A stretch of 64,000 bases of DNA from CAZDDB01 sp963843285 (GTDB taxonomy: Bacteria; Acidobacteriota; HRBIN11; JAKEFK01), in NCBI GenBank assembly GCA_963843285.1, contig CAWJJO010000020.1, positions 280,434 to 344,433 on the forward strand, given 5' to 3'. Of this stretch, positions 17,391-26,551 are shown in pieces. The position numbers and the translations under genes are program-made. How positions within the stretch are numbered: position 1 is the first letter of the stretch; each line of letters begins with the position of its first letter. The notes under the pieces are model-generated. The model made no database searches. It was not told where the DNA came from and was given only the letters and a program-made list of their open reading frames with translations.

Positions 17391-19068
17391 GACCCTTGTT
17401 TAAAACGAGAATTTGATCCGCCCTTGCGCCGGCAAATGTTTCGACTTTGCCGCCTGGCCATTGGACCCGGATTTGATCCACGCTGGTTGCACGGCCTAAA
17501 CCGAAATGCGCGCGAGGATCATTGCCGCAAAGGTAACTGTATCCGGGAGCAACGAGTCGGACGATTTTCTTTCCGGCCACTTCGGCTGTAATTGTAGCTC
17601 CGATGGCATCGCGCTTGAGAACCGGGTCGAGGGCGCGGATCAGCAGCCAATGCGCTTTATCATTCGTTTCGTTGCGATACAAACGTGCCGGTCCGCCGCA
17701 ATTGTTGACCAGCAAATCGATGTCCCCATCATTGTCGATATCCGCGAATGCCAGACTACGGCTGTTCTCCACGGCCGACCAAAATGCGCCTGCGCGTTGT
17801 GAGACATTTTGAAAGTGACCGGCGCCGTCATTTTGAAAGAGAAAATTCGACTCAGCATATGGATCCCAGTAGCTCGCCGATTCGTTGTGAATCAGCAAAG
17901 GACCGCGCGCGATGCGTCCGTTTGCAACCGCAATGTCGAGATCACCGTCATTGTCAAAATCAAAGAACCCTGTGCCAAAGCCGGTAAACGGGATACTGGG
18001 GCCGGCCAATCCAGCCTCCCAGGAATCATCCTGAAAGCCGACGGCTCCAAGATTCCTGTAGAGTGTGTTCTTCTCTTCACGCAGATGAGTCATAAAGAGA
18101 TCCAGGTCGCCATCGCCATCCATGTCCCCGGTCGCAACACCCATACTCGCTTCCGGCTGACCAAGCGCATTTACAGCAGCGCCACGTTCCATCGCTTCAT
18201 CGTGAAATGTGCCGTCCCTTTGATTGATCCACAGATGATTTGGTTCACCATCATTGGCAACATAAATATCAGGATATGAATCGCCGCTAAAATCTGCGCT
18301 TACAACGCCAAGCCCTTTCAGCGCGGAGGAAGCGATTCCAGAAGCAACGGAAACATCTGTGAAGGAGCCGTTACGATCGTTGTGATAAAGAACGTCGGGA
18401 AGGCCTGCAAAACCTTTAGGACCGCAATACTCAGGGCGGCCGGCTTTGTCGGTGCAATGAACTGCCGGATTGTACTCCAGATATTTCGCGACATAGATGT
18501 CCAGAAATCCATCCAGATCGTAGTCCAGAAAAATCACCGAGGAACTCCAGCCGGTATTTGTGATTCCCCCTTGATTTGTGATCTCTGCAAAAGTTCCATT
18601 GCCGTTGTTCTTGAAAAGCTTGTCGTGTCCGAAATTCGTTACATACAGGTCCAGATCACCGTCGTTGTCGATATCGCCGGCCGCGACTCCAAGTCCGTAG
18701 CCTGGATCGCCGAGTCCGGCTTTCTCGGTCACATCCGTAAACGTTCCGTCTTTCTGCTGCAGGAAAAGTCGATCCTTGATAACGCCATTCGGCTTGTTGT
18801 GAGGACCTGCGTTTACAAGATAAATGTCTGACAACCCATCATTGTTGTAATCGAAGAAAGCGGCGCCCGACCCTAAACTTTCAGGCATATAGTAGCTTCC
18901 ATCAACGCCGGCATCATGCTGAAAACTCAACTTGCTCTGTTGCGTGATATCTGTGAAAAATCCGGGTTGGGTCTTTGGTGTTGGATTTGTGCAGCCTATA
19001 AGAATCAACAAGAGCGCCAGTTGGAGCGCGGGCGTCCCGCCCGCTGGACAAACTTTCTTCACTTTCAT
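17380..19068 (-). CDS. CRTAC1-type FG-GAP/ASPIC-UnbV lipoprotein (copy b)
   Basis: A 562-residue secreted protein with VCBS/FG-GAP repeats (DYNNDGLSDIYLVNAG, DIDNDGDLDLYVTNFG, DMDGDGDLDLFMTH, DFDNDGDLDIAVANGR) and a C-terminal ASPIC/UnbV domain (KRDAIGATITAEVAG to VQWPGGKVETF). The signal ends in the lipobox LIGC, so it is a predicted lipoprotein. The first residues (KKVCPAGGTPALQ) are encoded by a palindromic repeat arm, an unusual origin for a signal-peptide N-region. It is closely similar to copy c at 23848-25479 and starts in an ATGA overlap with the upstream gene. Confidence 0.9.
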   Translation of the reverse strand: MKVKKVCPAGGTPALQLALLLILIGCTNPTPKTQPGFFTDITQQSKLSFQHDAGVDGSYYMPESLGSGAAFFDYNNDGLSDIYLVNAGPHNKPNGVIKDRLFLQQKDGTFTDVTEKAGLGDPGYGLGVAAGDIDNDGDLDLYVTNFGHDKLFKNNGNGTFAEITNQGGITNTGWSSSVIFLDYDLDGFLDIYVAKYLEYNPAVHCTDKAGRPEYCGPKGFAGLPDVLYHNDRNGSFTDVSVASGIASSALKGLGVVSADFSGDSYPDIYVANDGEPNHLWINQRDGTFHDEAMERGAAVNALGQPEASMGVATGDMDGDGDLDLFMTHLREEKNTLYRNLGAVGFQDDSWEAGLAGPSIPFTGFGTGFFDFDNDGDLDIAVANGRIARGPLLIHNESASYWDPYAESNFLFQNDGAGHFQNVSQRAGAFWSAVENSRSLAFADIDNDGDIDLLVNNCGGPARLYRNETNDKAHWLLIRALDPVLKRDAIGATITAEVAGKKIVRLVAPGYSYLCGNDPRAHFGLGRATSVDQIRVQWPGGKVETFAGARADQILVLNKGHGK

Positions 19069-19095
19069 CTCTGGCGGGCGGGACGCCCGCGCTCC
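19023..19095. repeat. Perfect palindromic repeat, family A, spanning a gene junction
   Basis: Two 22-base arms (19023-19044 beginning GGAGCGCGGGCGTCCCGC, and its exact complement at 19074-19095) flank a 29-base spacer. The spacer contains the ATGA overlap where the TPR-VCBS-UnbV gene stops and the CRTAC1 copy b gene starts. One arm codes the C-terminal MERGRPARQ of the first protein, the other codes CPAGGTPAL near the start of the second. Confidence 0.92.
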
Positions 19096-22000
19096 ATTTC
19101 CATCCTAAATTTTTCACTGGTCACTTTCCTGGTATTGTAATTCCGCAAATATTCCTGGTGCACTGCATCATTCGGAAATGATTCGTCCGGGCCATACGGA
19201 TAAACAGTCATTGCGTGAAACGGAAGAGGCGCTACCGTCTTTCCTTCCACCGTGTTCAGATCCCCGTCTTTCATCCAGCCGTCACTGTAAATCAGAAAAT
19301 CGCGGGTCCATCCGTGTTTCAACGCCGGAACTTGTGACGCATCATATTGAATACTCAATTCGTCACCCGAATTGATGATCACATATTGATCATCCGGCTC
19401 CAAGAGCAGCGGTTTGACATCGCCGTATCGCGTGTAATACCCGACAAGATCACGCCATTTCGGTTCCGCGCTGACGTGACTGTAGTCAAACCAGTGCGGA
19501 CCATCCAGGCCTTTGCGAAACACCTCTGAGAAACCACGGTAATGCAGATCGGCAACGACCGGCTTGAGAGGAGTCATTGTGTATGGAGCGGATGGCTCAT
19601 TTTTTGTAAAGAAGATTTGATCCCAGGAGATCTCCATATTGGTTCGAATTCGAATCTTGTAGTTCTCCGTCAGGAACTTACCCTTCAGATCGGCAATCAT
19701 CATTTTGTTCTTACCCTGCGGAAAGCCCAACTCCGGAATGACAGTCTGCCAGTCCCCATGTGAATCAAGAACTTGCAGATAAGGCCTGATTACTTTCGGA
19801 GTCCGTTCGGATTGTGAAATTGCTACATTGATGCTTGCATCGGTGGGAAACAGCCAGCAATTCATAAACAGGACGATATCGCTTTCGCGGGACTGCTTTC
19901 CGAGATCCAAGATCAAATCGTGCATCCGGGCGATACCCTGATATTGATCAGGGGAAAAACCGGAGACGTACTGATCATCCTTCTCACGAATCAACGGAAG
20001 CATGTTCCTTCCCTTTTCATCCCTCGCCGCAACCGGATAAAGTTTTTGGAAAACAGGGTAGATCCGCAGGTCAGGATAGGGCGGAATTACGAATTTTTCA
20101 TCCACATAGACTTCTACGGTATTCGGATGATCCAGAACGATCAGACGATTTTGATCCAGAAACGCGGTCTCCCAAAGCTCTTCCGTGATCTGGATAAAAT
20201 ACTTGCCGTCTCGTTCCTGAATTGCGGCACCTGGAATCTTGAGAAATTCTTGAGTGGAGTTGGGAAATCCGTACTTCATTTCGCCCGCCATGATTCCCAG
20301 AGGCATTCCCAGCGCGCTCTTCCACAGAATATCAGTGACAAAATCATATTCCTTTCCATTCCATGCATAGAGAAAAGCGCACGATCCTTTCAGAACCTGC
20401 TTCTCCACAATTGTCTGATTGCTCCCCGGCAACACATGATTCTGAGGAACGCCGTTTGTCCACACAATCCGTATCACATCCGCTTGCTTGCGGTCCCCCA
20501 ATCCAAAGTGCACCACAGGCTCAGTAACAACCGCCATCTGATATTGATCGCCGGTCTTAACTTCCACCTTTGCGCCGATACTGTTTCGATTATTCTTGCC
20601 GCTTCCCGGTCCAAGACCGACTGGCTGCACGTTCAGCCAGTAGTTCGCATTTCCACCGTCGTTCCGCAGCAGGTGAATTCTGCCGTCTGTTCCCGTTACA
20701 AGCAAGTCTTCGTCGCCATCCGAATCGTAGTCCGTCACAGTCAGCGTTCGGGAGGAGACCGAAGGAAGCAAGTGAGACACATCTTTGTAGCCGCCGTTTC
20801 CCTGGCCTCTAAATAATTGCGCCTGATTCGTTCCTGCGAATACAAAGTCGCGAATCCCGTCATTGTCGAAATCCGGACACGCAACGTCGACCGCAGCTAC
20901 CTGAAGAATTTTCTTAGGATAGAAAGTTCCATCTTTCTTGTTTACAAAGAGCTGCCCGCCAATCCATAGATCCAAATAGCCATCCTGATTGGCGTCTACT
21001 GCTACTACGGCGCCGGAACCTCCTGCGGATCGAATGCCTAAGTTACTGATAACATCCTGAAAGTGCCCCTGCCTCAAGTTCGTAAAGAGAAAACTGCGAT
21101 CTCCACTGACAAAAAGATCGAGATCTCCATCTTCATCAAAGTCGCCGAACACGGCTTTTTTTCCTGTCGATCCTGCAATCCCCAGTTGATCGGAAAACTC
21201 TGTGAATGTGCCGTCACCGTTGTTCCGGTATGCGCGATTTCCGGAAGGCTTCAGCAACAGCAGATCCAGATCTCCGTCTTGATCCAGTTCTACAAACAGC
21301 GCGCGCGCCGCGTCCTCATCTGAAATGTGAGCGTCTTTGGTGACGTCCGAAAACTTTCCATTTCCAATGTTTCGGTAAAGGCTATGTTTGGTCTCGCGAA
21401 CAACGTAAAGATCCAGCTTGCCGTCATTGTCAAAATCACCGAAATGGGCTGAAATGCTTGCCCCCGCGCTTTGCAACCCGGCCTGACGAGTGACATCGAC
21501 AAATTTCGTTCCGAGATTCTTGAACAACAAGCCCGGCCCCGCGACAAACAGATCTACGCGGCCGTCCGCATCAAAATCTCCGGCGACAATGCTTGCAACG
21601 TTTTGAATCTGATTGAGCGATGCGGCAGAAGTACTTTCTACAAAACGGATGGAGGCGAGTCTGATCTGCTCACTTCTTAGTTTGGCAAGGATTGCAGGCG
21701 AATAGTGAAGAATCGGAAAGCCGATCATCGCCCCACCGGGCCCGACCAGATCAATGATTGAGCTCTGATAGAGCGGAGTGGGTTTCAACAGGTTTGTGAG
21801 AGCAATGACCAGGGGAAGGGATGACTCTGTATTTCCTGCTTTTAGAGAATCCAGCGCTGTTTCAAAATAATTTGCGATTTCGGGCGTGAGCTCCGGAATC
21901 TGCTTGCGAATTTCCTCCAACTGAGCAACTGCATCAATCCTTTCGTCATTGCGGACCAATGCCTGGATCCATTCCAGATGCGCCGCGAGATTGCCCGGCA

Positions 22001-22478
22001 TTAGTTCCACAACACGTTTGAGACGAGGTTCCTGTTTTTTCCAGTTGCCGGATCTCGCGTAAAGTTGAGCCGTCTTATAGTGCAACCGCACGTGTTGCGG
22101 ATTTTCTTGGAGAGTAGATTCCGCTTCTTCAATTGCCTGATTCACGTTCCCTGTGCGATCATGAATTTCCACACGGATCAAGGAGACATCCGGATCCTTT
22201 GATCTTTGTATTGCCTGTTTTGCGCGGTTCTCCGCTTCGGCATAGTTTCCAAGCCGAAGCTCAGCGATTGCGACGTTTGCGTAGCCCAGCGCTTCTTCCG
22301 GAGCCAGCTGAATGATCTTGTTGTATTCGTTTCTGGCTTCCTGAACTTGATTCTCTTCCAGATAGGCCAATCCAAGATTCTGATAACTCAGCAGCTGCCT
22401 GATTCTTTCAGAATCATCGACCGGTGCCTTTTTACACGCGCACACTAGCAACAACAGGATCCAAAACCGTTTATTCAT
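19065..22478 (-). CDS. TPR-VCBS-ASPIC/UnbV fusion protein with C-terminal domain of unknown function
   Basis: A 1,137-residue exported protein, likely a lipoprotein (signal LLLLVCACKK). Order: TPR repeats about 28-215; VCBS/FG-GAP repeats about 290-620 (DFDADGRVDLFVAG, DFDNDGKLDLYVVRE, DQDGDLDLLLLK, DANQDGYLDLWIGG, DYDSDGDEDLLVTG); ASPIC/UnbV about 640-710 (NRNSIGAKVEVKTG, IRIVWTNGVPQNHVL); then about 400 residues I cannot assign, with several Trp-rich segments and beta-type patterns. It sits centrally between two CRTAC1+TPR pairs and overlaps both neighbours by a few bases. It combines in one chain what the flanking genes encode as pairs. Confidence 0.88.
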   Translation of the reverse strand: MNKRFWILLLLVCACKKAPVDDSERIRQLLSYQNLGLAYLEENQVQEARNEYNKIIQLAPEEALGYANVAIAELRLGNYAEAENRAKQAIQRSKDPDVSLIRVEIHDRTGNVNQAIEEAESTLQENPQHVRLHYKTAQLYARSGNWKKQEPRLKRVVELMPGNLAAHLEWIQALVRNDERIDAVAQLEEIRKQIPELTPEIANYFETALDSLKAGNTESSLPLVIALTNLLKPTPLYQSSIIDLVGPGGAMIGFPILHYSPAILAKLRSEQIRLASIRFVESTSAASLNQIQNVASIVAGDFDADGRVDLFVAGPGLLFKNLGTKFVDVTRQAGLQSAGASISAHFGDFDNDGKLDLYVVRETKHSLYRNIGNGKFSDVTKDAHISDEDAARALFVELDQDGDLDLLLLKPSGNRAYRNNGDGTFTEFSDQLGIAGSTGKKAVFGDFDEDGDLDLFVSGDRSFLFTNLRQGHFQDVISNLGIRSAGGSGAVVAVDANQDGYLDLWIGGQLFVNKKDGTFYPKKILQVAAVDVACPDFDNDGIRDFVFAGTNQAQLFRGQGNGGYKDVSHLLPSVSSRTLTVTDYDSDGDEDLLVTGTDGRIHLLRNDGGNANYWLNVQPVGLGPGSGKNNRNSIGAKVEVKTGDQYQMAVVTEPVVHFGLGDRKQADVIRIVWTNGVPQNHVLPGSNQTIVEKQVLKGSCAFLYAWNGKEYDFVTDILWKSALGMPLGIMAGEMKYGFPNSTQEFLKIPGAAIQERDGKYFIQITEELWETAFLDQNRLIVLDHPNTVEVYVDEKFVIPPYPDLRIYPVFQKLYPVAARDEKGRNMLPLIREKDDQYVSGFSPDQYQGIARMHDLILDLGKQSRESDIVLFMNCWLFPTDASINVAISQSERTPKVIRPYLQVLDSHGDWQTVIPELGFPQGKNKMMIADLKGKFLTENYKIRIRTNMEISWDQIFFTKNEPSAPYTMTPLKPVVADLHYRGFSEVFRKGLDGPHWFDYSHVSAEPKWRDLVGYYTRYGDVKPLLLEPDDQYVIINSGDELSIQYDASQVPALKHGWTRDFLIYSDGWMKDGDLNTVEGKTVAPLPFHAMTVYPYGPDESFPNDAVHQEYLRNYNTRKVTSEKFRMEMERGRPARQR

Positions 22479-23214
22479 AGATGGCTTGCTTCTTCAGGTA
22501 GAGCGCCAGATGCGATTGAATCCGTTTTTTACGATCACCACTCATTGAAAGCTGCTCCGCTCTTTTGCCTGTTTGGATAGCGCGATCAAAATCTCCCGCG
22601 CAGGCATATGCGGCCGCAAGTATATCCAGGCTTTCCGCATCCTGATAGCCTTCCTTTGCACATTCGGCGGAAGCCAGCTTCACTGCTTCGGAACCGTTTC
22701 GAAGTTGCTCATCACGGGTTGTCGCAACAAACCAGGCCAGACGCAAAGCAAGCTGTGGATCGTCAGGTAAAGCATGATGACCTTGCCGGAGTGCAAGAAG
22801 CGCTTCGGTCCCATTTCCGTTTCGCAATTCGATCCTGGCCAGATGCATGTAAGAATACGCGAATTCCGGTTCCGCCTCTATCGCTTTTTGTAAATAAGAG
22901 ATCGCTTCTGGAACTTTGCCTGATTCTACAAGCGCGGCCGCAAGATTATTCATTGTGCCGGCCGATTCGGGATCTAACGCAAGAGCGGCGCGATGTTGTT
23001 CTACCGCTTCACGATATTTCTTCTGATATTGATATGCAATTCCGATCGTATCGTAGAAACGGGGCTCCGGAGAGGCCTTCACACCCTGGCGCAACTGCTG
23101 AATCGCGCCCTCATAGTCCCCTTTCTGGAGCAAGACCCGTCCACGCAGCTCGTACCAGTAGGAAGAGACTCCTTCCAGCAGAAAGTCATTCAGCTCCGGA
23201 TCAGGAGGCGGCAC
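22471..23214 (-). CDS. TPR protein, 3' half of split copy c
   Basis: 247 codons from a GTG at 23214. The sequence (YWYELRGRVLLQKGDYEGAIQQL, MNNLAAALVESGKVPEAISYL, SYMHLARIELRNGNGTEALLAL) is TPR repeats without a signal peptide. It aligns with the second half of the intact TPR copy b at 16191, starting just after that protein's RELPEKT segment. It therefore continues the preceding reading frame through a one-base shift at the A-run near 23216. Either it is made by re-initiation (GTG overlapping the upstream stop by 14 bases) or the split is an artefact. Confidence 0.8.
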   Translation of the reverse strand: MPPPDPELNDFLLEGVSSYWYELRGRVLLQKGDYEGAIQQLRQGVKASPEPRFYDTIGIAYQYQKKYREAVEQHRAALALDPESAGTMNNLAAALVESGKVPEAISYLQKAIEAEPEFAYSYMHLARIELRNGNGTEALLALRQGHHALPDDPQLALRLAWFVATTRDEQLRNGSEAVKLASAECAKEGYQDAESLDILAAAYACAGDFDRAIQTGKRAEQLSMSGDRKKRIQSHLALYLKKQAIYE

Positions 23215-23851
23215 TTTTTCTCGGCAGTTCCTGGGACAGGATCAATTCTCTTTCCGCTTCGTGAGGCCGGTTTTGAATCCGGTAAACCTCCGATAATAGT
23301 CCGTGCGCTTCGCCAAGATCGGGATTTAGTTCAATTGATTTTAATAACTTAGATGTACTCTCTTCGAGTCTTCCGGACGCAAAGGCGATTCGAGCCAGAC
23401 CCAGAAGCGATTCTGCGGATTTTCCATCCAGTTGGAAGGCTCGCTCAAATTCCGTGGAGGCGTCTTCCACCCGTCCCGCTGCAAATAGAGCTTGTGCATA
23501 ACGCAGATGGAGCGGGGCATATCCGGGCTTTTGTTCGATGCTTTTTTCGAACATAACGATGGCCTCGGTAGATCCGATTTCCTGCAACGCAATTGCGGCG
23601 AAGTAGGTCCAGCGAAACTCTTGTGGATTCAGAGTAGCTGCTTTTTGATAGCACGCAACGGACTCTTGCTGGAAATCATGCGCATGAAGATTCATCGCAA
23701 GTTTTCCCCAGGCCTGGGCTGATTGCGGTTTTTTTTCGACATCTTGTTCCAGGGCTTGAATTTTTTTTGCAACCTGCGGCTCGACACCTGTAAGATCAGG
23801 CAAAAGCCCGGACTGCAGCAGCAAAATCACGGCCAGACCGTGCAAGATCAT
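23201..23851 (-). CDS. TPR protein, 5' half of split copy c
   Basis: 216 residues with an N-terminal signal (MILHGLAVILLLQSG), then TPR repeats (WGKLAMNLHAHDFQQESVACYQKA, HLRYAQALFAAGRVEDASTEF). It matches the first half of copy b at 16191, including GVEPQVAKKI against GMEPQVAEKI. The frame ends after QELPRKSAAS, where copy b continues. Removing one A from AGAAAAAGTG rejoins the frame with 22471-23214. Start ATG overlaps the stop of CRTAC1 copy c (ATGA). Confidence 0.82.
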   Translation of the reverse strand: MILHGLAVILLLQSGLLPDLTGVEPQVAKKIQALEQDVEKKPQSAQAWGKLAMNLHAHDFQQESVACYQKAATLNPQEFRWTYFAAIALQEIGSTEAIVMFEKSIEQKPGYAPLHLRYAQALFAAGRVEDASTEFERAFQLDGKSAESLLGLARIAFASGRLEESTSKLLKSIELNPDLGEAHGLLSEVYRIQNRPHEAERELILSQELPRKSAAS

Positions 23852-25479
23852 TTGCCTGTTCCCTTCCGGATCGTCAAGATCTGATCCGCCTTGATTCCCG
23901 GAAAAGTTTCAGTCGTTCCATCAGGCCATTCCACAACGATCTGATCTACCGCAGTTGCTGCGCCGAGTCCAAAATGCGCGCGTGGATCGCTGGAGCTCAA
24001 GTAGCTATATCCGGGATTCACCCATCGCGTCAGATTCTTTTCCCCCGCAACCACGGTAATCTTTGCGCCAAACGCGTCCCGCTTCAAAGCCGGATCAACT
24101 GCGCGAATCAGGAGCCAGTGTCCTTTCGGCAAAAAATCATTGCGGTACAGACGCGCGGGTCCACCGCAATTGCTCACCAGCAAATCGATGTCACCGTCAT
24201 TATCTACATCGCCAAATGCGAGACCCCGGCTGTTTTCTATGGATGAAGTGAAGGAGCCTGCCTGGTTGCCGACGTTTCTAAAATGCCCATCAGCAGTATT
24301 TTCAAACAGCAAGTCCGGTTCCGCATAAGAATCCCAGTAAAGGGGAGGATTGTTACGAACCAACGATGCTCCGCGCGTAACGCGTCCATTTACAACAGCA
24401 ACATCCAGGTTTCCATCATTGTTGAAGTCAAAGAAGCCGGTTCCAAAGCCTGTAAACGCCAAACTCGGAGGTCCAAGACCGGAAGGCAAACTATCATCTT
24501 GAAATCCCAATTCTCCCCTGTTTCGATAGAACGTGTTTGTTTCATCACGAAGATTCGATACAAACAGATCCAGCCTGCTGTCCTGATCCGCATCACCAAC
24601 CGCCACGCCCATGCTGGCTTCGGATTGACCCATTGCGTTCACCGCAACTCCCATAGCCAGACCGGAATCCTGAAAAGTTCCGTTGCGCTTGTTGATCCAC
24701 AGTTGGTTCGGTTCACGATCGTTTGCTACATAAATATCTTGATAACCATCGTCATCAAAATCGGCGCTCACAACGCCAAGGCCCTTGCGCGGAAACCGTG
24801 TGATTCCGGACTGTTTGGAAACATCCGTGAAAGTGCCGTTTCCGTTGTTGTGAAACAGGAGATCCGGCTCCGCATCATAACCTTCAGGACCGCAATAATC
24901 CTTGCGACCGGCTCGATCCGTGCACACCACAGCTGGATTCAGTTTGACATACCGCGCTACATAAAGATCCAGAAATCCGTCCCGATCATAATCAAGAAAA
25001 ACCGCAGATGTGCTCCAACCGTTTGTTTTGATGCCGGATGACTCGGTGATTCTGCTGAACGTTCCATCACCATTGTTTCGATAAAGTTGATCGGAACCAT
25101 AGTTAGTTACGAAAAGATCGGTGTCGCCATCATTGTCGACGTCCCCGGCAGCAACGCCCATTCCGTAGTCCAGATCTCCAAGCCCGGAAGAGGCGGTAAC
25201 ATCGACAAAAGCTCCATCGCTGTCCTGCCGAAAGAGGCGGCCTGTTGAGCCATTCACTAGATAGATATCGAGGTCGCCGTCATGATCAAAATCCAAAAAC
25301 GCGCAGCCGGCGCCCATCACTTCCGGAAAAAAATATTTTCCGCCTATGTGGGGATCATGAACAAAATTGAGTTCGCTCTGTTGCGTGATGTCGGTGAAGA
25401 TAGAGAGCGGTTCGTTGGCCGGGTGAAGAGGAAGCAGCACACTAAACAGAAGCAAGGCTGCCAAAAGAATCCTGAACAT
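23848..25479 (-). CDS. CRTAC1-type FG-GAP/ASPIC-UnbV secreted protein (copy c)
   Basis: A 543-residue exported protein with a signal peptide (FRILLAALLLFSVLLPL) but no lipobox Cys. VCBS repeats include DFDHDGDLDIYLVNGS, DVDNDGDTDLFVTNYG, DYDRDGFLDLYVARYV, DFDDDGYQDIYVAND and DVDNDGDIDLLVSNCGG. The UnbV region runs from KRDAFGAKITVVAG to VEWPDGTTETFPG. It is a clear tandem paralogue of copy b: both share GTGFFDF, NSRGLAF/NSRSLAF, NCGGPARLYRN and SDPRAHFGLG type blocks. It is the first gene of the minus-strand operon running to 16191. Confidence 0.9.
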   Translation of the reverse strand: MFRILLAALLLFSVLLPLHPANEPLSIFTDITQQSELNFVHDPHIGGKYFFPEVMGAGCAFLDFDHDGDLDIYLVNGSTGRLFRQDSDGAFVDVTASSGLGDLDYGMGVAAGDVDNDGDTDLFVTNYGSDQLYRNNGDGTFSRITESSGIKTNGWSTSAVFLDYDRDGFLDLYVARYVKLNPAVVCTDRAGRKDYCGPEGYDAEPDLLFHNNGNGTFTDVSKQSGITRFPRKGLGVVSADFDDDGYQDIYVANDREPNQLWINKRNGTFQDSGLAMGVAVNAMGQSEASMGVAVGDADQDSRLDLFVSNLRDETNTFYRNRGELGFQDDSLPSGLGPPSLAFTGFGTGFFDFNNDGNLDVAVVNGRVTRGASLVRNNPPLYWDSYAEPDLLFENTADGHFRNVGNQAGSFTSSIENSRGLAFGDVDNDGDIDLLVSNCGGPARLYRNDFLPKGHWLLIRAVDPALKRDAFGAKITVVAGEKNLTRWVNPGYSYLSSSDPRAHFGLGAATAVDQIVVEWPDGTTETFPGIKADQILTIRKGTGK

Positions 25480-25488
25480 GAGAGTTTC

Positions 25489-25513
25489 GCCGGCGTGGGC
25501 GCCGGCGCTACAA
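25489..25513. repeat. Short GC-rich palindrome upstream of CRTAC1 copy c
   Basis: GCCGGCGTGGGCGCCGGC is an imperfect palindrome in the 39-base gap between the DUF1028 stop and the CRTAC1 copy c start. It could be a terminator-like hairpin for DUF1028 or part of a dispersed GC-rich repeat. Confidence 0.45.
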
Positions 25514-25518
25514 AACCT

Positions 25519-26493
25519 TTACTTGGCCGGTCCTACGGCTTTGATTTTCGGAACCTCCGATGCCGGCAACAGTTCAGATGCAGGAAGACGATCGATCAAC
25601 TCATACCAGACGCGATCTTTAGCGAACAATTTCCGAAATATTTCCAGAGCGTCCTTCTGATTCCCTGCCTGATAGATTCCAAGCGCATACCAGAACGGCA
25701 GCTCATCATTATCCGGATACAGAGCGATGGCTGCGTCATATTCTTTTTTCGCTGACGCTAGGTCTTTCTTCTGGATAAAATCATCCGAGTTGGAAAGATG
25801 GCGGTAAGCCTTTGAGATATTCAGGAGCCTGCGCAGCTCCTGAAGTGGATGAGGGTTATCGTCAACGCGAAGATCGATCGGACGATCCGTAAAGAAATTG
25901 CCTGTCTTTTTACCACTGACAACGATCATCGCTGCGGATTGCTGGCCACGAATGTCGCCACCGGCTTCCTGCGCGGCATCCAGCGCGGCAAGTAAGCGAT
26001 CAGCCAATTGCCCCTTCGTATTTTCAAACGCTTTTGCCATGGCGGGCCATACATTCGCGTTTGCCATCAAATTTGCCTGCGCGGAAAAATTTGTCCCGGA
26101 TTGATGACCCGCGGCCGTAATCGATTTTGGTCCCGTGTGAACCGCCACATTTCCTTTCGCATCAATCATCGCCACCTGACGACCGTCCTTTCCCTTGTCA
26201 ATGGAAAGCAGTGCCTGCAAAGCATCCTGTGCGGTTTTCCCTTCCCGCATCAGCTCCAATCCCAGCGGCCCGTAAGAGACATCTACCAGCGACTGTGTTG
26301 CAACAACTCCCACACCTGCCTCCGCCCACGGCACTACCGGACCGACCGTAAAATAATGAGACTGAACTGCCACACCCATCTCACCGGTCTCAGGATCCCG
26401 GCCCACGATCGAATAGGTATGAACGGGCATTTCGGCAAAACAAAAACAAGTGAAAAATCTGAGGAACGCGAAGATCAAAACGAGCTGTTTCAT
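25519..26493 (-). CDS. DUF1028 family protein with TPR-like C-terminus, exported
   Basis: About 324 residues. After a signal peptide (KQLVLIFAFLRFFTCFCF) comes a DUF1028 domain, which has an Ntn-hydrolase-like fold: HTYSIVGRDPETGEMGVAVQSHYFTVG, then AGVGVVATQSLVDVSYG and QSAAMIVVSG. The catalytic activity of the family is not well established. The C-terminal 110 residues are helical with a TPR-like repeat (DLASAKKEYDAAIALYPDN). The open frame begins at 26646, but the ribosome site GGAGGAGGGG precedes the ATG at 26493, which starts the signal peptide. It is divergent from the selenoprotein gene. Confidence 0.9.
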   Translation of the reverse strand: MKQLVLIFAFLRFFTCFCFAEMPVHTYSIVGRDPETGEMGVAVQSHYFTVGPVVPWAEAGVGVVATQSLVDVSYGPLGLELMREGKTAQDALQALLSIDKGKDGRQVAMIDAKGNVAVHTGPKSITAAGHQSGTNFSAQANLMANANVWPAMAKAFENTKGQLADRLLAALDAAQEAGGDIRGQQSAAMIVVSGKKTGNFFTDRPIDLRVDDNPHPLQELRRLLNISKAYRHLSNSDDFIQKKDLASAKKEYDAAIALYPDNDELPFWYALGIYQAGNQKDALEIFRKLFAKDRVWYELIDRLPASELLPASEVPKIKAVGPAK

Positions 26494-26551
26494 GTAACAC
26501 CCCTCCTCCTCGATTTTATCACTTTGGGGATTTCTAAACTCTAACGATACA

